Origin: Sodalis ligni
GTDB taxonomy: Bacteria > Pseudomonadota > Gammaproteobacteria > Enterobacterales > Enterobacteriaceae
Reading direction: 5' to 3'
DNA length: 64,000 nucleotides
Assembly: GCF_016865525.2 (NCBI RefSeq)
Contig: NZ_CP075169.1
Location: 6,262,337 to 6,326,336, forward strand
A model generated the notes under the pieces. That model had not been told where the DNA came from and did no database searches. It saw nothing but the letters and a program-made list of their open reading frames with translations. How positions within the stretch are numbered: the stretch's first letter is position 1; each line of letters starts with the position of its first letter. The translations under genes were made by a program, and so were the position numbers. Shown one piece after another: positions 36,757 to 45,802 of the stretch.

Positions 36757-37728
36757 TTATGAGAGATTTTTCTTCTGTCTGACGCGGCGCATGGCCGATG
36801 GCAAAACACCGAAGGTGCGGCGAAACCAGCCGGCGAAGTGCGATGTGGAGCCAAACCCTGCCGATACCGCGATTTCGATAATCGACTGGTCGGAATAAAT
36901 CAGCATCTCCCGCGCCTGCTCAAGGCGCAGCTCCAGATAAAAGCGCTGCGGCGTTTTATCGAAATAGTGTGCGAACAGCCGCTCAAGCTGGCGCTTACCG
37001 ACGCCGGCCCGCTTGGCAACCTCCGGCAACGAGATGGGATCTTCTATATGCGCCTGCATGACGGCGATTGCGGCGCCAAGAGGAGCGGGCATCGCTGCGC
37101 CGGCGGGACGCCCGCCCCGCTGATCGTCTTCAGCGCTGCGAATCCGTTCATGATGAAACTGATTGGCGATGGAGGCGGCATGTTCATCGCCGTAGCGTTC
37201 GGCAATGAGATTAAGCATCATATCCATGGCCGCCGTCCCGCCGGAGCAGGTGAGTCTTCCGCGATCGATTTCAAAAATTTTATGGGTACATTGGATATCC
37301 GGATAGACTTCCTTAAACGCCGAACGGCTTTCCCAATGGATGGTGCAGCGATACCCTTTAAGCAGCCCGCATTTGGCCAGCAAAAAGGTTCCGGTGGAAA
37401 GCGAACCGATAATGATCCCGGCACGGGCGGCCTGCCGCATGGCCTTTTGGTAGCCGCGTTCATACTTGGGCGCCACCACCCGCTCGCCGCCGCAGATAAA
37501 AAGATAATGAGAGCCGGGCATGACGTCATCGATGGATCGGGTGGGGAAAGGAATGCCGTTGGCGGCCACCACCGGCTCCCCATTCAAGCTGGCCAAATGC
37601 CAATTGAAGGCCTGTTTTTCATACAGCCGATTATAGGAACGCAACGGCTCAATGGCCGAGGCCAGACTCATCATGGAAAAGTCATGGCCAAGTAAAAAAG
37701 TGAACACGAGGGGTTCGACAAGGGGCAT
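36757..37728 (-). CDS. GlxA family (DJ-1/PfpI plus AraC) transcriptional regulator
   Basis: A 323-residue regulator with an N-terminal DJ-1/PfpI-like domain, about residues 1-190 (LGHDFSMMSLASAIEPLRSYNRL, YLFICGG, IGSLSTGTFLLAKCGLLKG, TCSGGTAAMDMML) and a C-terminal AraC domain (LPEVAKRAGVGKRQLERLFAHYFDKTPQRFYLELRLEQAREML). This architecture is typical of regulators of carnitine, choline and other quaternary amine catabolism (CdhR, GbdR, ArgR types). It lies between two related CocE-like genes and probably controls both. Its stop is adjacent to the nitrilase stop. Confidence 0.92.
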   Translation of the reverse strand: MPLVEPLVFTFLLGHDFSMMSLASAIEPLRSYNRLYEKQAFNWHLASLNGEPVVAANGIPFPTRSIDDVMPGSHYLFICGGERVVAPKYERGYQKAMRQAARAGIIIGSLSTGTFLLAKCGLLKGYRCTIHWESRSAFKEVYPDIQCTHKIFEIDRGRLTCSGGTAAMDMMLNLIAERYGDEHAASIANQFHHERIRSAEDDQRGGRPAGAAMPAPLGAAIAVMQAHIEDPISLPEVAKRAGVGKRQLERLFAHYFDKTPQRFYLELRLEQAREMLIYSDQSIIEIAVSAGFGSTSHFAGWFRRTFGVLPSAMRRVRQKKNLS

Positions 37729-37829
37729 AGGTTCAAATCACTTCAATCTATAATATCACCGGTAAACAATACCCTATAGCCGTTATCTTTCAAGCCGCAG
37801 CGTGAAAGCTATTGGGCATTGCTTAGGTA

Positions 37830-39824
37830 TTAACCGCCAATGGTCTTGATTCTCGCCGGAAAGCGATGTTCCCATTGCCGCTGGAAAACCTCCCGGTCAT
37901 TTTCCCAGGCGCTATAGCTTGAGTTCAATACCAGGCCGCCGTTTTGCCATGCCAGGCGGCTTTCGCTGCGCAGCTCGATATGCCAGCCGGGACGCTGGTA
38001 GCGCTGCCGGCGTTCGGCCTGCCAGCTTGCGGTTTCCGCGGTGGCGCCGATCTCATACGCCTCATGGCCTTCACTATCAAAACTCAATTCGCCGATGCGG
38101 GTTTTCTGCCGCCGGGCATCCATTGTCAGCCGGTGGGTATTGCTGCCGGCATCCCAACTGAGCCGGCGGGCGGTGACTTCCGGAGCCATGACCTCATGAT
38201 CCAGCGCCGGCGCCGAGCGGGGGGGGCCAAAAGCATCAGGCTTATCCGGCAGGCTTTCGGTTCGCAGCGGCAGCCGGAACCGGCCGGTGGCGGGGAGTAT
38301 CTGAACCGGCCCCTGCCCTGGTTCGGCCCAGGCCATGGGCCAATATGCCGTGGAGAGCGCCAGCCGGATCCGGCAGCCGGCGGAAAACCGGTAGACCACG
38401 CCTTTAAGAGGCAATACCACAGGAAAAGTCTGGCCGGCGGGGACATCCGGCCGGCTCAGCCGATGTATGCCAAAGGTCACCCGCGCCGAACGGCCGTGCA
38501 CATCCACCTCGTTCAGCCGCAGAACCAGCATGGCCGACGGCGTTTCAAAGGCGATATCCACCGTCAGCTCCGCCTTGCCGCACAGAATAAGCGGGGCTTC
38601 CAGCACCGGCGCATCGAAACACACCGACAAACCATCATCGGCGCGCTGATCCCCTTGGAATTCAGGGGCATTGCCGCCGCCATCAAGGGGACACCACTCG
38701 CCGCCCATGGCGCCGCAGTGCGCCGGGGTATCAATGAGCAACGGCGCGGCGGCGGCGGGCACATCGCTCAATAGGCCGTCCCCAAGATAAAAGTCATGAT
38801 GATTTGTGGTGGCCGGCCATTGGGACGCGGTGATCCAGTGGCCGTCCAGCGTCAGCGATGACGGGTCGGGACGCAGCTGTTCCCCCTGCCATAGATGCAG
38901 CATCGGTTCATCCATGATGCCGGTTTGTTCGCCAAGCAGCCAATGCCGCCAAAATCGCAGGCATTCTCCGAGAAAATCAATTGCCGGACCGGGAGTGCCC
39001 CAATTGGGGTAGATATGGGTCCAGGGACCGATAAGACCCTTGCGCGGCACGTCAAGGTGCTCCATCAACCGTAATATGGCGTCGGAATAACCGTCTGTCC
39101 AGCCCCCCACCGCGTACACGGCGCACTGAATGTCGCGATAATTTTCATTTACCGACCCGTGCCGCCAGTAGTCGTCACGTTCCATATGCGCCAGCCAGTG
39201 GGCCAGCGGCGGTTCCATGCCCTCCAGACGCGCCAGCCATTGCTCGCGCCAGCCGTCGCCTACATAGGCCGGATCAAGGGGGCGCCCCAGCTGGGTAAAT
39301 AAACCGCTGCCCCATTGCAGACCGTCGGTGAGCAGCGCCCCACCCATAAAATGCACGTCGTCCGTGTAGCGATCGTCGGTGGAACAGCAGGTGATAATCG
39401 CCTTCAGGGCCGGCGGGCGGCGGGCGGCGATTTGCAGGGCCGCGAACCCGCCCCAGGAGATGCCGATCATGCCGACGTTGCCGTTGCTCCAGCTTTGCCC
39501 GGCAATCCAGGCAATCACTTCCACCGCGTCGTCTTGCTCCTGTGACAGGTATTCGTCCCGCAGCAGGCCCCCCGAATTACCGCTGCCGCGTAAATCGATG
39601 CGCATGGCGGCAATGCCGTGGGCGGCGAAATAACCGTGGATCATCGAATCCCCCACCGCGGTATTATCCGACTGGCGATAAGGAATCCATTCCAGCACCA
39701 ACGGCACCCGCCCCGGCCCATTAGGCAGCCACAGCCTGGCCGTGAGTTGGGTACCATCCGAAAGGGGGACGGTTATCTGACGAAAAGCCGGTACAGTGAG
39801 AGTATTGTCTATGGTGTCCGACAT
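37830..39824 (-). CDS. CocE/NonD family hydrolase, copy 2
   Basis: A 664-residue paralogue of the gene at 33929. Nucleophile Ser123 lies in NVGMIGISWGGFAALQIAA; the surrounding DLRGSGNSGGLLRDEYLSQEQDDAVEVIAWIA and CSTDDRYTDDVHFMGGALL align with the first copy block by block. The jelly-roll domain follows (LCGKAELTVDIAFETPS, CRIRLALSTAYWPMAW). Start 39824 has AGGAGG at a good distance; a longer in-frame extension overlaps the MFS gene and is not real. It is downstream of the MFS gene in the same direction, 29 bases apart, so likely co-transcribed with it. Confidence 0.9.
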   Translation of the reverse strand: MSDTIDNTLTVPAFRQITVPLSDGTQLTARLWLPNGPGRVPLVLEWIPYRQSDNTAVGDSMIHGYFAAHGIAAMRIDLRGSGNSGGLLRDEYLSQEQDDAVEVIAWIAGQSWSNGNVGMIGISWGGFAALQIAARRPPALKAIITCCSTDDRYTDDVHFMGGALLTDGLQWGSGLFTQLGRPLDPAYVGDGWREQWLARLEGMEPPLAHWLAHMERDDYWRHGSVNENYRDIQCAVYAVGGWTDGYSDAILRLMEHLDVPRKGLIGPWTHIYPNWGTPGPAIDFLGECLRFWRHWLLGEQTGIMDEPMLHLWQGEQLRPDPSSLTLDGHWITASQWPATTNHHDFYLGDGLLSDVPAAAAPLLIDTPAHCGAMGGEWCPLDGGGNAPEFQGDQRADDGLSVCFDAPVLEAPLILCGKAELTVDIAFETPSAMLVLRLNEVDVHGRSARVTFGIHRLSRPDVPAGQTFPVVLPLKGVVYRFSAGCRIRLALSTAYWPMAWAEPGQGPVQILPATGRFRLPLRTESLPDKPDAFGPPRSAPALDHEVMAPEVTARRLSWDAGSNTHRLTMDARRQKTRIGELSFDSEGHEAYEIGATAETASWQAERRQRYQRPGWHIELRSESRLAWQNGGLVLNSSYSAWENDREVFQRQWEHRFPARIKTIGG

Positions 39825-39853
39825 GGTCGGTCCTCCTGGCGATAAATAAATAG

Positions 39854-41122
39854 TTAAGAATGAGGCGGCGATAACCGGCGCCGGGTTCCGAAGCGTTCCC
39901 AGGCGGCAATGGCGGCAACGCCCGCCAGGCACAGCAGGCCGCCGACAATCATGGTCAGCGGCAGTCCCATGATCTCCGCCACGCCGCCGCAGATAATGGC
40001 GCCGATGGGGACCGTGCCGATTAACATCATGGAATAAAACGACATCAGCCTGCCCCGCAGGCCGTCGGGAACCTGGTGTTGCAGCAGCGAGTTCGAGGTG
40101 AGGTTCTGGGTCAGGATGGCGTAACCGATAGGCGCGGCAATCAGCGCGCTCAGCCAAAACAGGTGAGACAGGCCAAGGCATATTTGCGCAATCCCCAGCA
40201 TCAGTGCGGCCCATAGCGGCCAGGGGCGCATGGGTTCAATACTGCTGCTGTAAGCCAGGCGCAGCGCGGCCACCAGCGCGCCGATGCCGGTAATGCTCAT
40301 CAGAATGCCCGATCCGGCCGGGCCGCCTTTTAATACCCGATCGGCCAGCATCGGCAGGAACGAGAAATAGGGCACGCTGGTGAGGCTGCACAATCCCACC
40401 AGCAGCAAAATGCGCAGGGCATCGGCGTCATGGCGCAGAAAGCGCAGTCCTTCGGCCATTTCCGCCAGCAGACCGCCGGTCCGAACGGTGGGGGGACGCT
40501 GGGGAATACGCATCCCTGCCAGAAAGAGAATCAGCGGCACATAAGAGAGGGCAATAAAGGCGAAACACCAGCCCTCCCCCAGCTTATCCACCAGCAGGCC
40601 GCCCAGGGCGGGGCCGATAAGCCGGGCGCCGTTGAATATCACCGAGTTAAGCGCCAGGGCGTTGCCTAAATCGTTATATTCCACCAGATCCACCACCAGT
40701 GATTGCCGGCCCGGCAAATCGAAGGCGCTGATAAGACCCAGTCCGAGGGCGATGAAAATGGCTATCCTGGCGGTTATCCAATGATTCAAGGTGAGTATCG
40801 CCAGCATTGAGACCAGCACCGTCAGGCCGATTTGCGTGGCCAACACCAATTTGCGCCGATCGCAGCGATCGACGATGACGCCGGTGAATAGCCCGAATAT
40901 TAAAATGGGACCCTGGCTGCAAAAGGCCAACAGGCCCAGCATTACCGGCGACGCGACCCCGAGACGCCAGATAAGCCAGCCCAGGGCAATGGTGTGAATC
41001 CAGTTACCGATTACCGATAACAGCTGACCGCCGAAAAACCGACGGTAATTAGGGTGCCTTAAAGCGCTGCCGGCGGACCGTAGGCTCTTTTTAGGCGCGA
41101 GGGGAAGACGGGCAGTACTCAA
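39854..41122 (-). CDS. MFS transporter (DHA3/EntS-like)
   Basis: A major facilitator of about 422 residues with 12 predicted hydrophobic segments. The signature QLLSVIGNWIHTIALGWLIWRLG and DRCDRRKLVL between helices 2 and 3 places it in the DHA3/enterobactin exporter-like group, normally efflux. The start is uncertain: TTG 41122 has GGGAG five bases upstream; GTG 41197 would add 25 polar residues. It is followed by the CocE-like gene. In context it may export a product or protect against the compound that the hydrolases attack. Confidence 0.83.
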   Translation of the reverse strand: MSTARLPLAPKKSLRSAGSALRHPNYRRFFGGQLLSVIGNWIHTIALGWLIWRLGVASPVMLGLLAFCSQGPILIFGLFTGVIVDRCDRRKLVLATQIGLTVLVSMLAILTLNHWITARIAIFIALGLGLISAFDLPGRQSLVVDLVEYNDLGNALALNSVIFNGARLIGPALGGLLVDKLGEGWCFAFIALSYVPLILFLAGMRIPQRPPTVRTGGLLAEMAEGLRFLRHDADALRILLLVGLCSLTSVPYFSFLPMLADRVLKGGPAGSGILMSITGIGALVAALRLAYSSSIEPMRPWPLWAALMLGIAQICLGLSHLFWLSALIAAPIGYAILTQNLTSNSLLQHQVPDGLRGRLMSFYSMMLIGTVPIGAIICGGVAEIMGLPLTMIVGGLLCLAGVAAIAAWERFGTRRRLSPPHS

Positions 41123-41340
41123 GGAAGCTCCCACGTTAAGACAGGGGCGAAAACAGCGCCACCGGCTTATTAATCTTTTTTTGTTGAAGGCCCGCACCGT
41201 CTCCGGGCCATGAGGGTGAAAACTCTGTCGCGTTCGAACGCGCGGGAAATTTCACGTCCGAACGTTTTATGCAAGCCGTTCAGTCATGAACTTTTTCCCG
41301 CACGCATTTTCATCTCGCGCTTCGTATTTCTCTGCTTTTA

Positions 41341-42918
41341 TCACACTGCTTTTATTTCCCGGAACAAGGGCCACTGGCCGTCAGGAGTCCAGGCGCCTTT
41401 GATGGTGCCGGGCGTCACCCAGGCGTTACTGCCGTGGTAGAGAAAGACATAGGCGCCGGTTTCCTCCAGTTGATCCTGCAGCTTGACATACATGGCGGCC
41501 CGTTTGCCCTGGTCCAGTTCATTGGCGGCATCGTCGCTCAGTTTGTCCCAGTCTTTGTCGCAGGTTCTTTGGGTATTCCAGATACCCACCTGCTTGCAGG
41601 TGAACCAGGCGGTAACCCAGCTGGCATCCGGCGCGGTGGTAAAGGTGGTCATCCGCAGCTGCGAGTCATTCCAGGCGGTGCCTTCGGATTCCTGCCCTGC
41701 CGCCACAAAGGCCGCGCTGTCCATTTGATTGATTTGCAATTGAATACCCACTTCCGCCAATTGCGCCTGAATGACCTGGGCGACGGTGCCGCCGTCGGCG
41801 GAGGTGGTTAAGTCCAGCCGCAGCTGCAGCTTGGATACGCCGGCTTCCTTAAGCAGGCGTTTGGCGGCGTCCGGTGAGTAGGGATAGATATTTTTACTCC
41901 GGGCGCCGGGCAGCGGCGGCGGCACCAGACCGAAAGCCGGTTTTACCGCCCCGCCGAAAGCTGCGTCCAGAATGGAGGGCACGTCAATGGCTTGCTGAAT
42001 AGCGCGACGGACCCGGATATCCTTAAGCAGCGGATGATCAACGTTCATGCCGAGCCAGGTATAGGCCAGCGCCGGTCGCACCGTCAGGGTGGTGCCGGCC
42101 ACTCCCTGCTGGTATTTGGGTATGGCGCTGATATTGATTTTGGTCATGTCCAGATCCCCCGCTTCAAAGGCGATTTCGGCGGTATTCAAATCGCCGATGG
42201 GCACCAGTTGAATCTGGTCGTAAAAACAGTGCGGTCCACTCCAGTTCTCGTTACGCACCAGGGTCAGCCGCTCCCTGGGTTGCCACTCGCCGATGCGATA
42301 AGGCCCGGATGACGCCAAGGGATCGGTGGCGATTTTTTTATCCTTCGCCGCTTCCACGGCCTTTTTACAGATAATCAGGCCGGAGGCGTGGGGCAAGGTA
42401 CTGGTGAACAGCGGCGCGAAGGGATGTTTCAAATGAATGAGTCCCTCGTAGGTGCCCTTGATCTCCACATGATCGAGGGCCTCCCAGTCGGTGGCATAAA
42501 TCGCCGCCAGTTTAGGATCGATGAACCGTTCAAAGGAGTACTTCACGTCTTCCGCGGTCATTTCGCCAAAATCACCGGTCCACTTGATGCCCGGTTTCAG
42601 CTTGAAATGCACCGTCAGCGGGTCCACCTGTTCCAATATCTCGGCCGCGTCCAGTTGCCATCCCCATTCTGTGCCGGCCTTGTACTGGCATAAGCCGGAA
42701 TAGACGGCAAACATGACCATTTCATCGTACCAGCCGCTGCGATTGGCCGGATCGAGGTTGGTGATATCCTGATCGTTTTGCACGCGCAGGATTTTATTTT
42801 TGTTATCGGCGGCAAAAGCCACCGTCCGTCCGCCAAGCGCCAGCGAACCGGATACCCCGGCGGCAAGGATCGCCATGGTCTTAATAAGCTCACGTCTGTT
42901 CATCGAGGGGCCTTTCAT
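41341..42918 (-). CDS. Peptide-type ABC transporter binding protein (SBP family 5)
   Basis: A 525-residue periplasmic binding protein of the DppA/OppA family. The N-terminus MNRRELIKTMAILAAGVSGSLAL has twin arginines before a hydrophobic stretch, a likely Tat or Sec signal. The mature part shows NDQDITNLDPANRSGWYDEMV, DVKYSFERFIDPK and RVRRAIQQAIDVPSILDAAFGG, typical of the family. Start 42918 with AAGGA nine bases upstream; ATG 42903 is possible. Last gene of the five-gene ABC unit. Ligand could be a dipeptide, opine, glutathione or another amide. Confidence 0.88.
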   Translation of the reverse strand: MKGPSMNRRELIKTMAILAAGVSGSLALGGRTVAFAADNKNKILRVQNDQDITNLDPANRSGWYDEMVMFAVYSGLCQYKAGTEWGWQLDAAEILEQVDPLTVHFKLKPGIKWTGDFGEMTAEDVKYSFERFIDPKLAAIYATDWEALDHVEIKGTYEGLIHLKHPFAPLFTSTLPHASGLIICKKAVEAAKDKKIATDPLASSGPYRIGEWQPRERLTLVRNENWSGPHCFYDQIQLVPIGDLNTAEIAFEAGDLDMTKINISAIPKYQQGVAGTTLTVRPALAYTWLGMNVDHPLLKDIRVRRAIQQAIDVPSILDAAFGGAVKPAFGLVPPPLPGARSKNIYPYSPDAAKRLLKEAGVSKLQLRLDLTTSADGGTVAQVIQAQLAEVGIQLQINQMDSAAFVAAGQESEGTAWNDSQLRMTTFTTAPDASWVTAWFTCKQVGIWNTQRTCDKDWDKLSDDAANELDQGKRAAMYVKLQDQLEETGAYVFLYHGSNAWVTPGTIKGAWTPDGQWPLFREIKAV

Positions 42919-42932
42919 GGATGCATTTCCTT

Positions 42933-43925
42933 TTAAATGATGCGGCTTGGCCGGGCCATTTGGGGTTGGTCTGGGATTAACGGGGTATGACAAGTCACCT
43001 GATGCTCCGCGGTAAGCTGCCGCGGCGCCGGCGCTTCGCTTCGGCAACGTTCCGTCGCCAGGGGACAACGGGTGTGAAACTCGCAGCCGGCGGGCCGGCG
43101 GGATAAGGTGGGCACATCCCCCTGCAACACGCCGGCGCCCGGAGGGTTATGCTTGCTTTTAGCGTTGAGCAGCGCCCGGGTATAGGGATGCGCCGGCGCG
43201 CGGAAAATAGCCTCGGTAGGCCCGGTTTCCACAATTCGTCCCAGATACATAATGGCAATCCGGTCCGTGACATGGCGGGTAATGGCCAGATTATGGGTAA
43301 TAATCAGATAACTCATGCCCAGCTCCCGCTGTAGCGAGGTCAGCAGGTTAAGCAACTCGCCCTGAACCGAGAGATCCAGGCCCGCCGTGGGCTCATCGGC
43401 GATGATAAGCTTGGGCCGCAGGGCAAGAGCCCTGGCTACCGCCACCCGCCGCGCCTGGCCGCCCGAAAGTTGATGGGGATAGCGGTCCAGAAACAGCGAT
43501 GGCAGGCCCACCAGTTCGAGCAGTGCCGCCGCCGCGCCGCGGCGTTTATATTCGCGGCCGTTAACCGCAAAAGGTTCGGTGACCAGATACTCCACCGTCA
43601 TGCGCGGATCGAGGGCGGCCATCGGGTCCTGGAATATCAGCCCGGTTTCCCGGCGGATAGTCCGCCATGATAAATCACTGGCATCCAGCGGTTCCCGGCC
43701 GTTAACCTGGATACTGCCCTTGGTTACCGGGGTCAGGCCAATCACGGCTCGCCCCAGGGTGGTTTTGCCGCTGCCGCTCTCGCCGATAAGACCGACGGTC
43801 TTGCCCGGCGGCACATGCAGACTGACGCCGGCCAGCACATCCACATGCCCGACGGCGCCGGGCATCAGACGGCTCAACAGATTGCCGGTCTTGTAGCGAA
43901 CCACTAAATCCTGAATTTCAAGCAT
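42933..43925 (-). CDS. Dipeptide/oligopeptide ABC transporter ATPase (DppF/OppF type)
   Basis: A 330-residue ATPase. Walker A is GLIGESGSGKTTLG, the signature is HQLSGGQARRVAVARALAL, Walker B is KLIIADEPTAGLDL and the C-terminal Cys-rich extension (CEFHTRCPLATERC) is the oligopeptide-ATPase iron-sulphur-like motif. The preferred ATG at 43925 overlaps the end of the preceding ATPase gene and has AGGTG seven bases upstream. It pairs with the DppD-type ATPase to drive the two permeases. Confidence 0.92.
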   Translation of the reverse strand: MLEIQDLVVRYKTGNLLSRLMPGAVGHVDVLAGVSLHVPPGKTVGLIGESGSGKTTLGRAVIGLTPVTKGSIQVNGREPLDASDLSWRTIRRETGLIFQDPMAALDPRMTVEYLVTEPFAVNGREYKRRGAAAALLELVGLPSLFLDRYPHQLSGGQARRVAVARALALRPKLIIADEPTAGLDLSVQGELLNLLTSLQRELGMSYLIITHNLAITRHVTDRIAIMYLGRIVETGPTEAIFRAPAHPYTRALLNAKSKHNPPGAGVLQGDVPTLSRRPAGCEFHTRCPLATERCRSEAPAPRQLTAEHQVTCHTPLIPDQPQMARPSRII

Positions 43926-44886
43926 CGGCATTCACCTTATGGCAGCGCACCGTCCGGCCCTTTTCCCCCAGCAGGGTTTCCGGCGGCGTCTCGCTGCCGC
44001 ACGGAGCGAACGCCAGGCTGCAGCGGGGCTGGAACGGACAACCGACGCGGTGGACGCTCGGCATCGGCACCGAACCGGCGATAAACGGCAGTTCGCGGGT
44101 GGCCACTTCAATTCGCTCCGGATCGCAGGCCAATAACGCACGGGTATAAGGATGGGCGGGAGAGCCGAAAATCTCGCCGATGGGACCGGCTTCGACGATC
44201 TCTCCGGCGTACATCACCGCCACTTTGTCGCAAAGAGCGCTCACCAAATGCAAATCGTGAGTCACAAAGATAATGGCGCCGTCCACCAACTGGCGGCTGG
44301 CCTTGAGCACTTCCACCACCTGCATCTCGGTGGTGGCGTCCAGTGCGGTAGTGGGCTCGTCGGCAATCAGCAGCTCCGGTTCGGTTAACAGCGCCGCCGC
44401 GATGGCGATACGCTGGCGAATACCGCCGCTGAGTTCATGGGGATATTGCTTCAGCCTCCCCTGAGGGTCTGAAATCCCTACACGTTCGAGCATTTTCACC
44501 GCATGATTCAGCTTATCTGCCTTCGAACCCGGCTTATGGTGCTGGAACGCCACCAGCTGCTTGCCGATGGTGATCACCGGATTGAGAGCGGTGAAGGGAT
44601 CCTGGGACACGGTGGCGATACCGTTGCCCCGCAGGCGGCGCTTGGCGGATTCAGGCAGCGCAAGGAGGTCTTGTCCGTGGTAAAGCAGCTGCCCGGAAGC
44701 CTGGGCATTGGCGGGCAACAGCGTGAGCATGGCTCCCACCAAGGTTGATTTACCCGAGCCGCTCTCCCCCACCAGGCCCAGCACTTCGCCTTTTTCCACC
44801 TGCAGGGAAATCTGGCGAACGGCCTTCAGCGGACCCTTGTCGGACGCATAGGTGACCGACAGATTGTGCATTTCCAACAGTGCCAT
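43918..44886 (-). CDS. Dipeptide/oligopeptide ABC transporter ATPase (DppD/OppD type)
   Basis: A 322-residue ATPase with Walker A GLVGESGSGKSTLV, signature HELSGGIRQRIAIAAALL, Walker B ELLIADEPTTALDA and the C-terminal VGCPFQPRCSLAFAPC motif. Its ATG overlaps the stop of the permease gene (TGATG). It is closely coupled with both neighbours, as in dpp/opp/gsi operons. Confidence 0.92.
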   Translation of the reverse strand: MALLEMHNLSVTYASDKGPLKAVRQISLQVEKGEVLGLVGESGSGKSTLVGAMLTLLPANAQASGQLLYHGQDLLALPESAKRRLRGNGIATVSQDPFTALNPVITIGKQLVAFQHHKPGSKADKLNHAVKMLERVGISDPQGRLKQYPHELSGGIRQRIAIAAALLTEPELLIADEPTTALDATTEMQVVEVLKASRQLVDGAIIFVTHDLHLVSALCDKVAVMYAGEIVEAGPIGEIFGSPAHPYTRALLACDPERIEVATRELPFIAGSVPMPSVHRVGCPFQPRCSLAFAPCGSETPPETLLGEKGRTVRCHKVNADA

Positions 44887-45800
44887 CAGTTATCCCCCCG
44901 GGATTGCCTGGCGGTGCGGGGATCAAGCGCATCCCGTAGCGCCTCGCCGAGAAAGGTAAAGCCAAGCGTGGCGATGATGATGGGAATGCCGGCGGCGATA
45001 ACGATATGGGGCGCCTGGCGGATATAGGAGTAGCCGTCGTTGAGTACCGTGCCCCAGCTGGCGTCCGGCGGCTGTACCCCCTGCCCCAGGAAACTCAGGC
45101 CCGACTCAATGGCGATAACCGCCGGAATATCCATCGCCACCAGCACCAGCAGCGTGCCGGCCATATTGGGAACCAAGTGGCGAAAAACCACGCTGACGGG
45201 TGAGGCGCCCATGGCGCGGGCGGCGACAATATACTCCATGCGTTTGAGAACGCGGGTCTGGCTGCGCACTACCCGAAAGTAGCCAGGCACCATAAAAGTG
45301 ATGATAATCATGATGATGGTGCTCACGCTCGCCCCTACCAGCGTCACTACCGCCAGGGCGAACAGAATCATCGGTATCGACATCAGCGAATCGCAGAACA
45401 GCATCAGCAAGGTATCTATCTGCCGCGGACCGTAACCCGCCAGCAGTCCCAGCATGGCGCCGATAAGCAGCGCGCCGCCGGTACCTAGGAATGCCACCGT
45501 CATAGCGATCCGGCTGCCGTAAATCAGGCGCGACAGCACATCGCGGCCGAGCTGATCGTTGCCCAGCCAGTAGTCCATGCTCGGCCCTTTAAGACGCAGG
45601 GCCGCTTTGATGGCAATGGGATCGTGCGGAGCCAGCCAGGGGGCGAAGAGGGCGCACAACAGCATTGCCGCCACGCAAATCAGGGCAAAACGCCCCATGG
45701 GACCTGACCAAACGTGCCGCAGCACGCGAAACGGGTCCGGCCGGCCCGCGGCGGCAATGTTGCCGGGACTCAATGCCGGGGTGGTGGTGATGAGCGCCAT
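44886..45800 (-). CDS. Dipeptide/oligopeptide ABC transporter permease (DppC type)
   Basis: A 304-residue inner-membrane permease. The first membrane segment (FALICVAAMLLCALFAPWLAP) is followed by the typical DppC HPLGTD-like WLGNDQLGRDVLSRLIYGSR and the EAA loop EYIVAARAMGASPVSVVFRHLVPN. The C-terminus FTFLGEALRDALDPRTAR is also family-specific. ATG 45800 lies two bases after the DppB-type stop; a long open frame extending upstream through that gene is a shadow. Confidence 0.92.
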   Translation of the reverse strand: MALITTTPALSPGNIAAAGRPDPFRVLRHVWSGPMGRFALICVAAMLLCALFAPWLAPHDPIAIKAALRLKGPSMDYWLGNDQLGRDVLSRLIYGSRIAMTVAFLGTGGALLIGAMLGLLAGYGPRQIDTLLMLFCDSLMSIPMILFALAVVTLVGASVSTIIMIIITFMVPGYFRVVRSQTRVLKRMEYIVAARAMGASPVSVVFRHLVPNMAGTLLVLVAMDIPAVIAIESGLSFLGQGVQPPDASWGTVLNDGYSYIRQAPHIVIAAGIPIIIATLGFTFLGEALRDALDPRTARQSRGDN

Positions 45801-45802
45801 GG

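Noticed and set aside
37944..38774. 276-codon plus-strand frame
   Set aside because: Antisense of the second CocE-like gene; composition is Gly/Arg-rich shadow.
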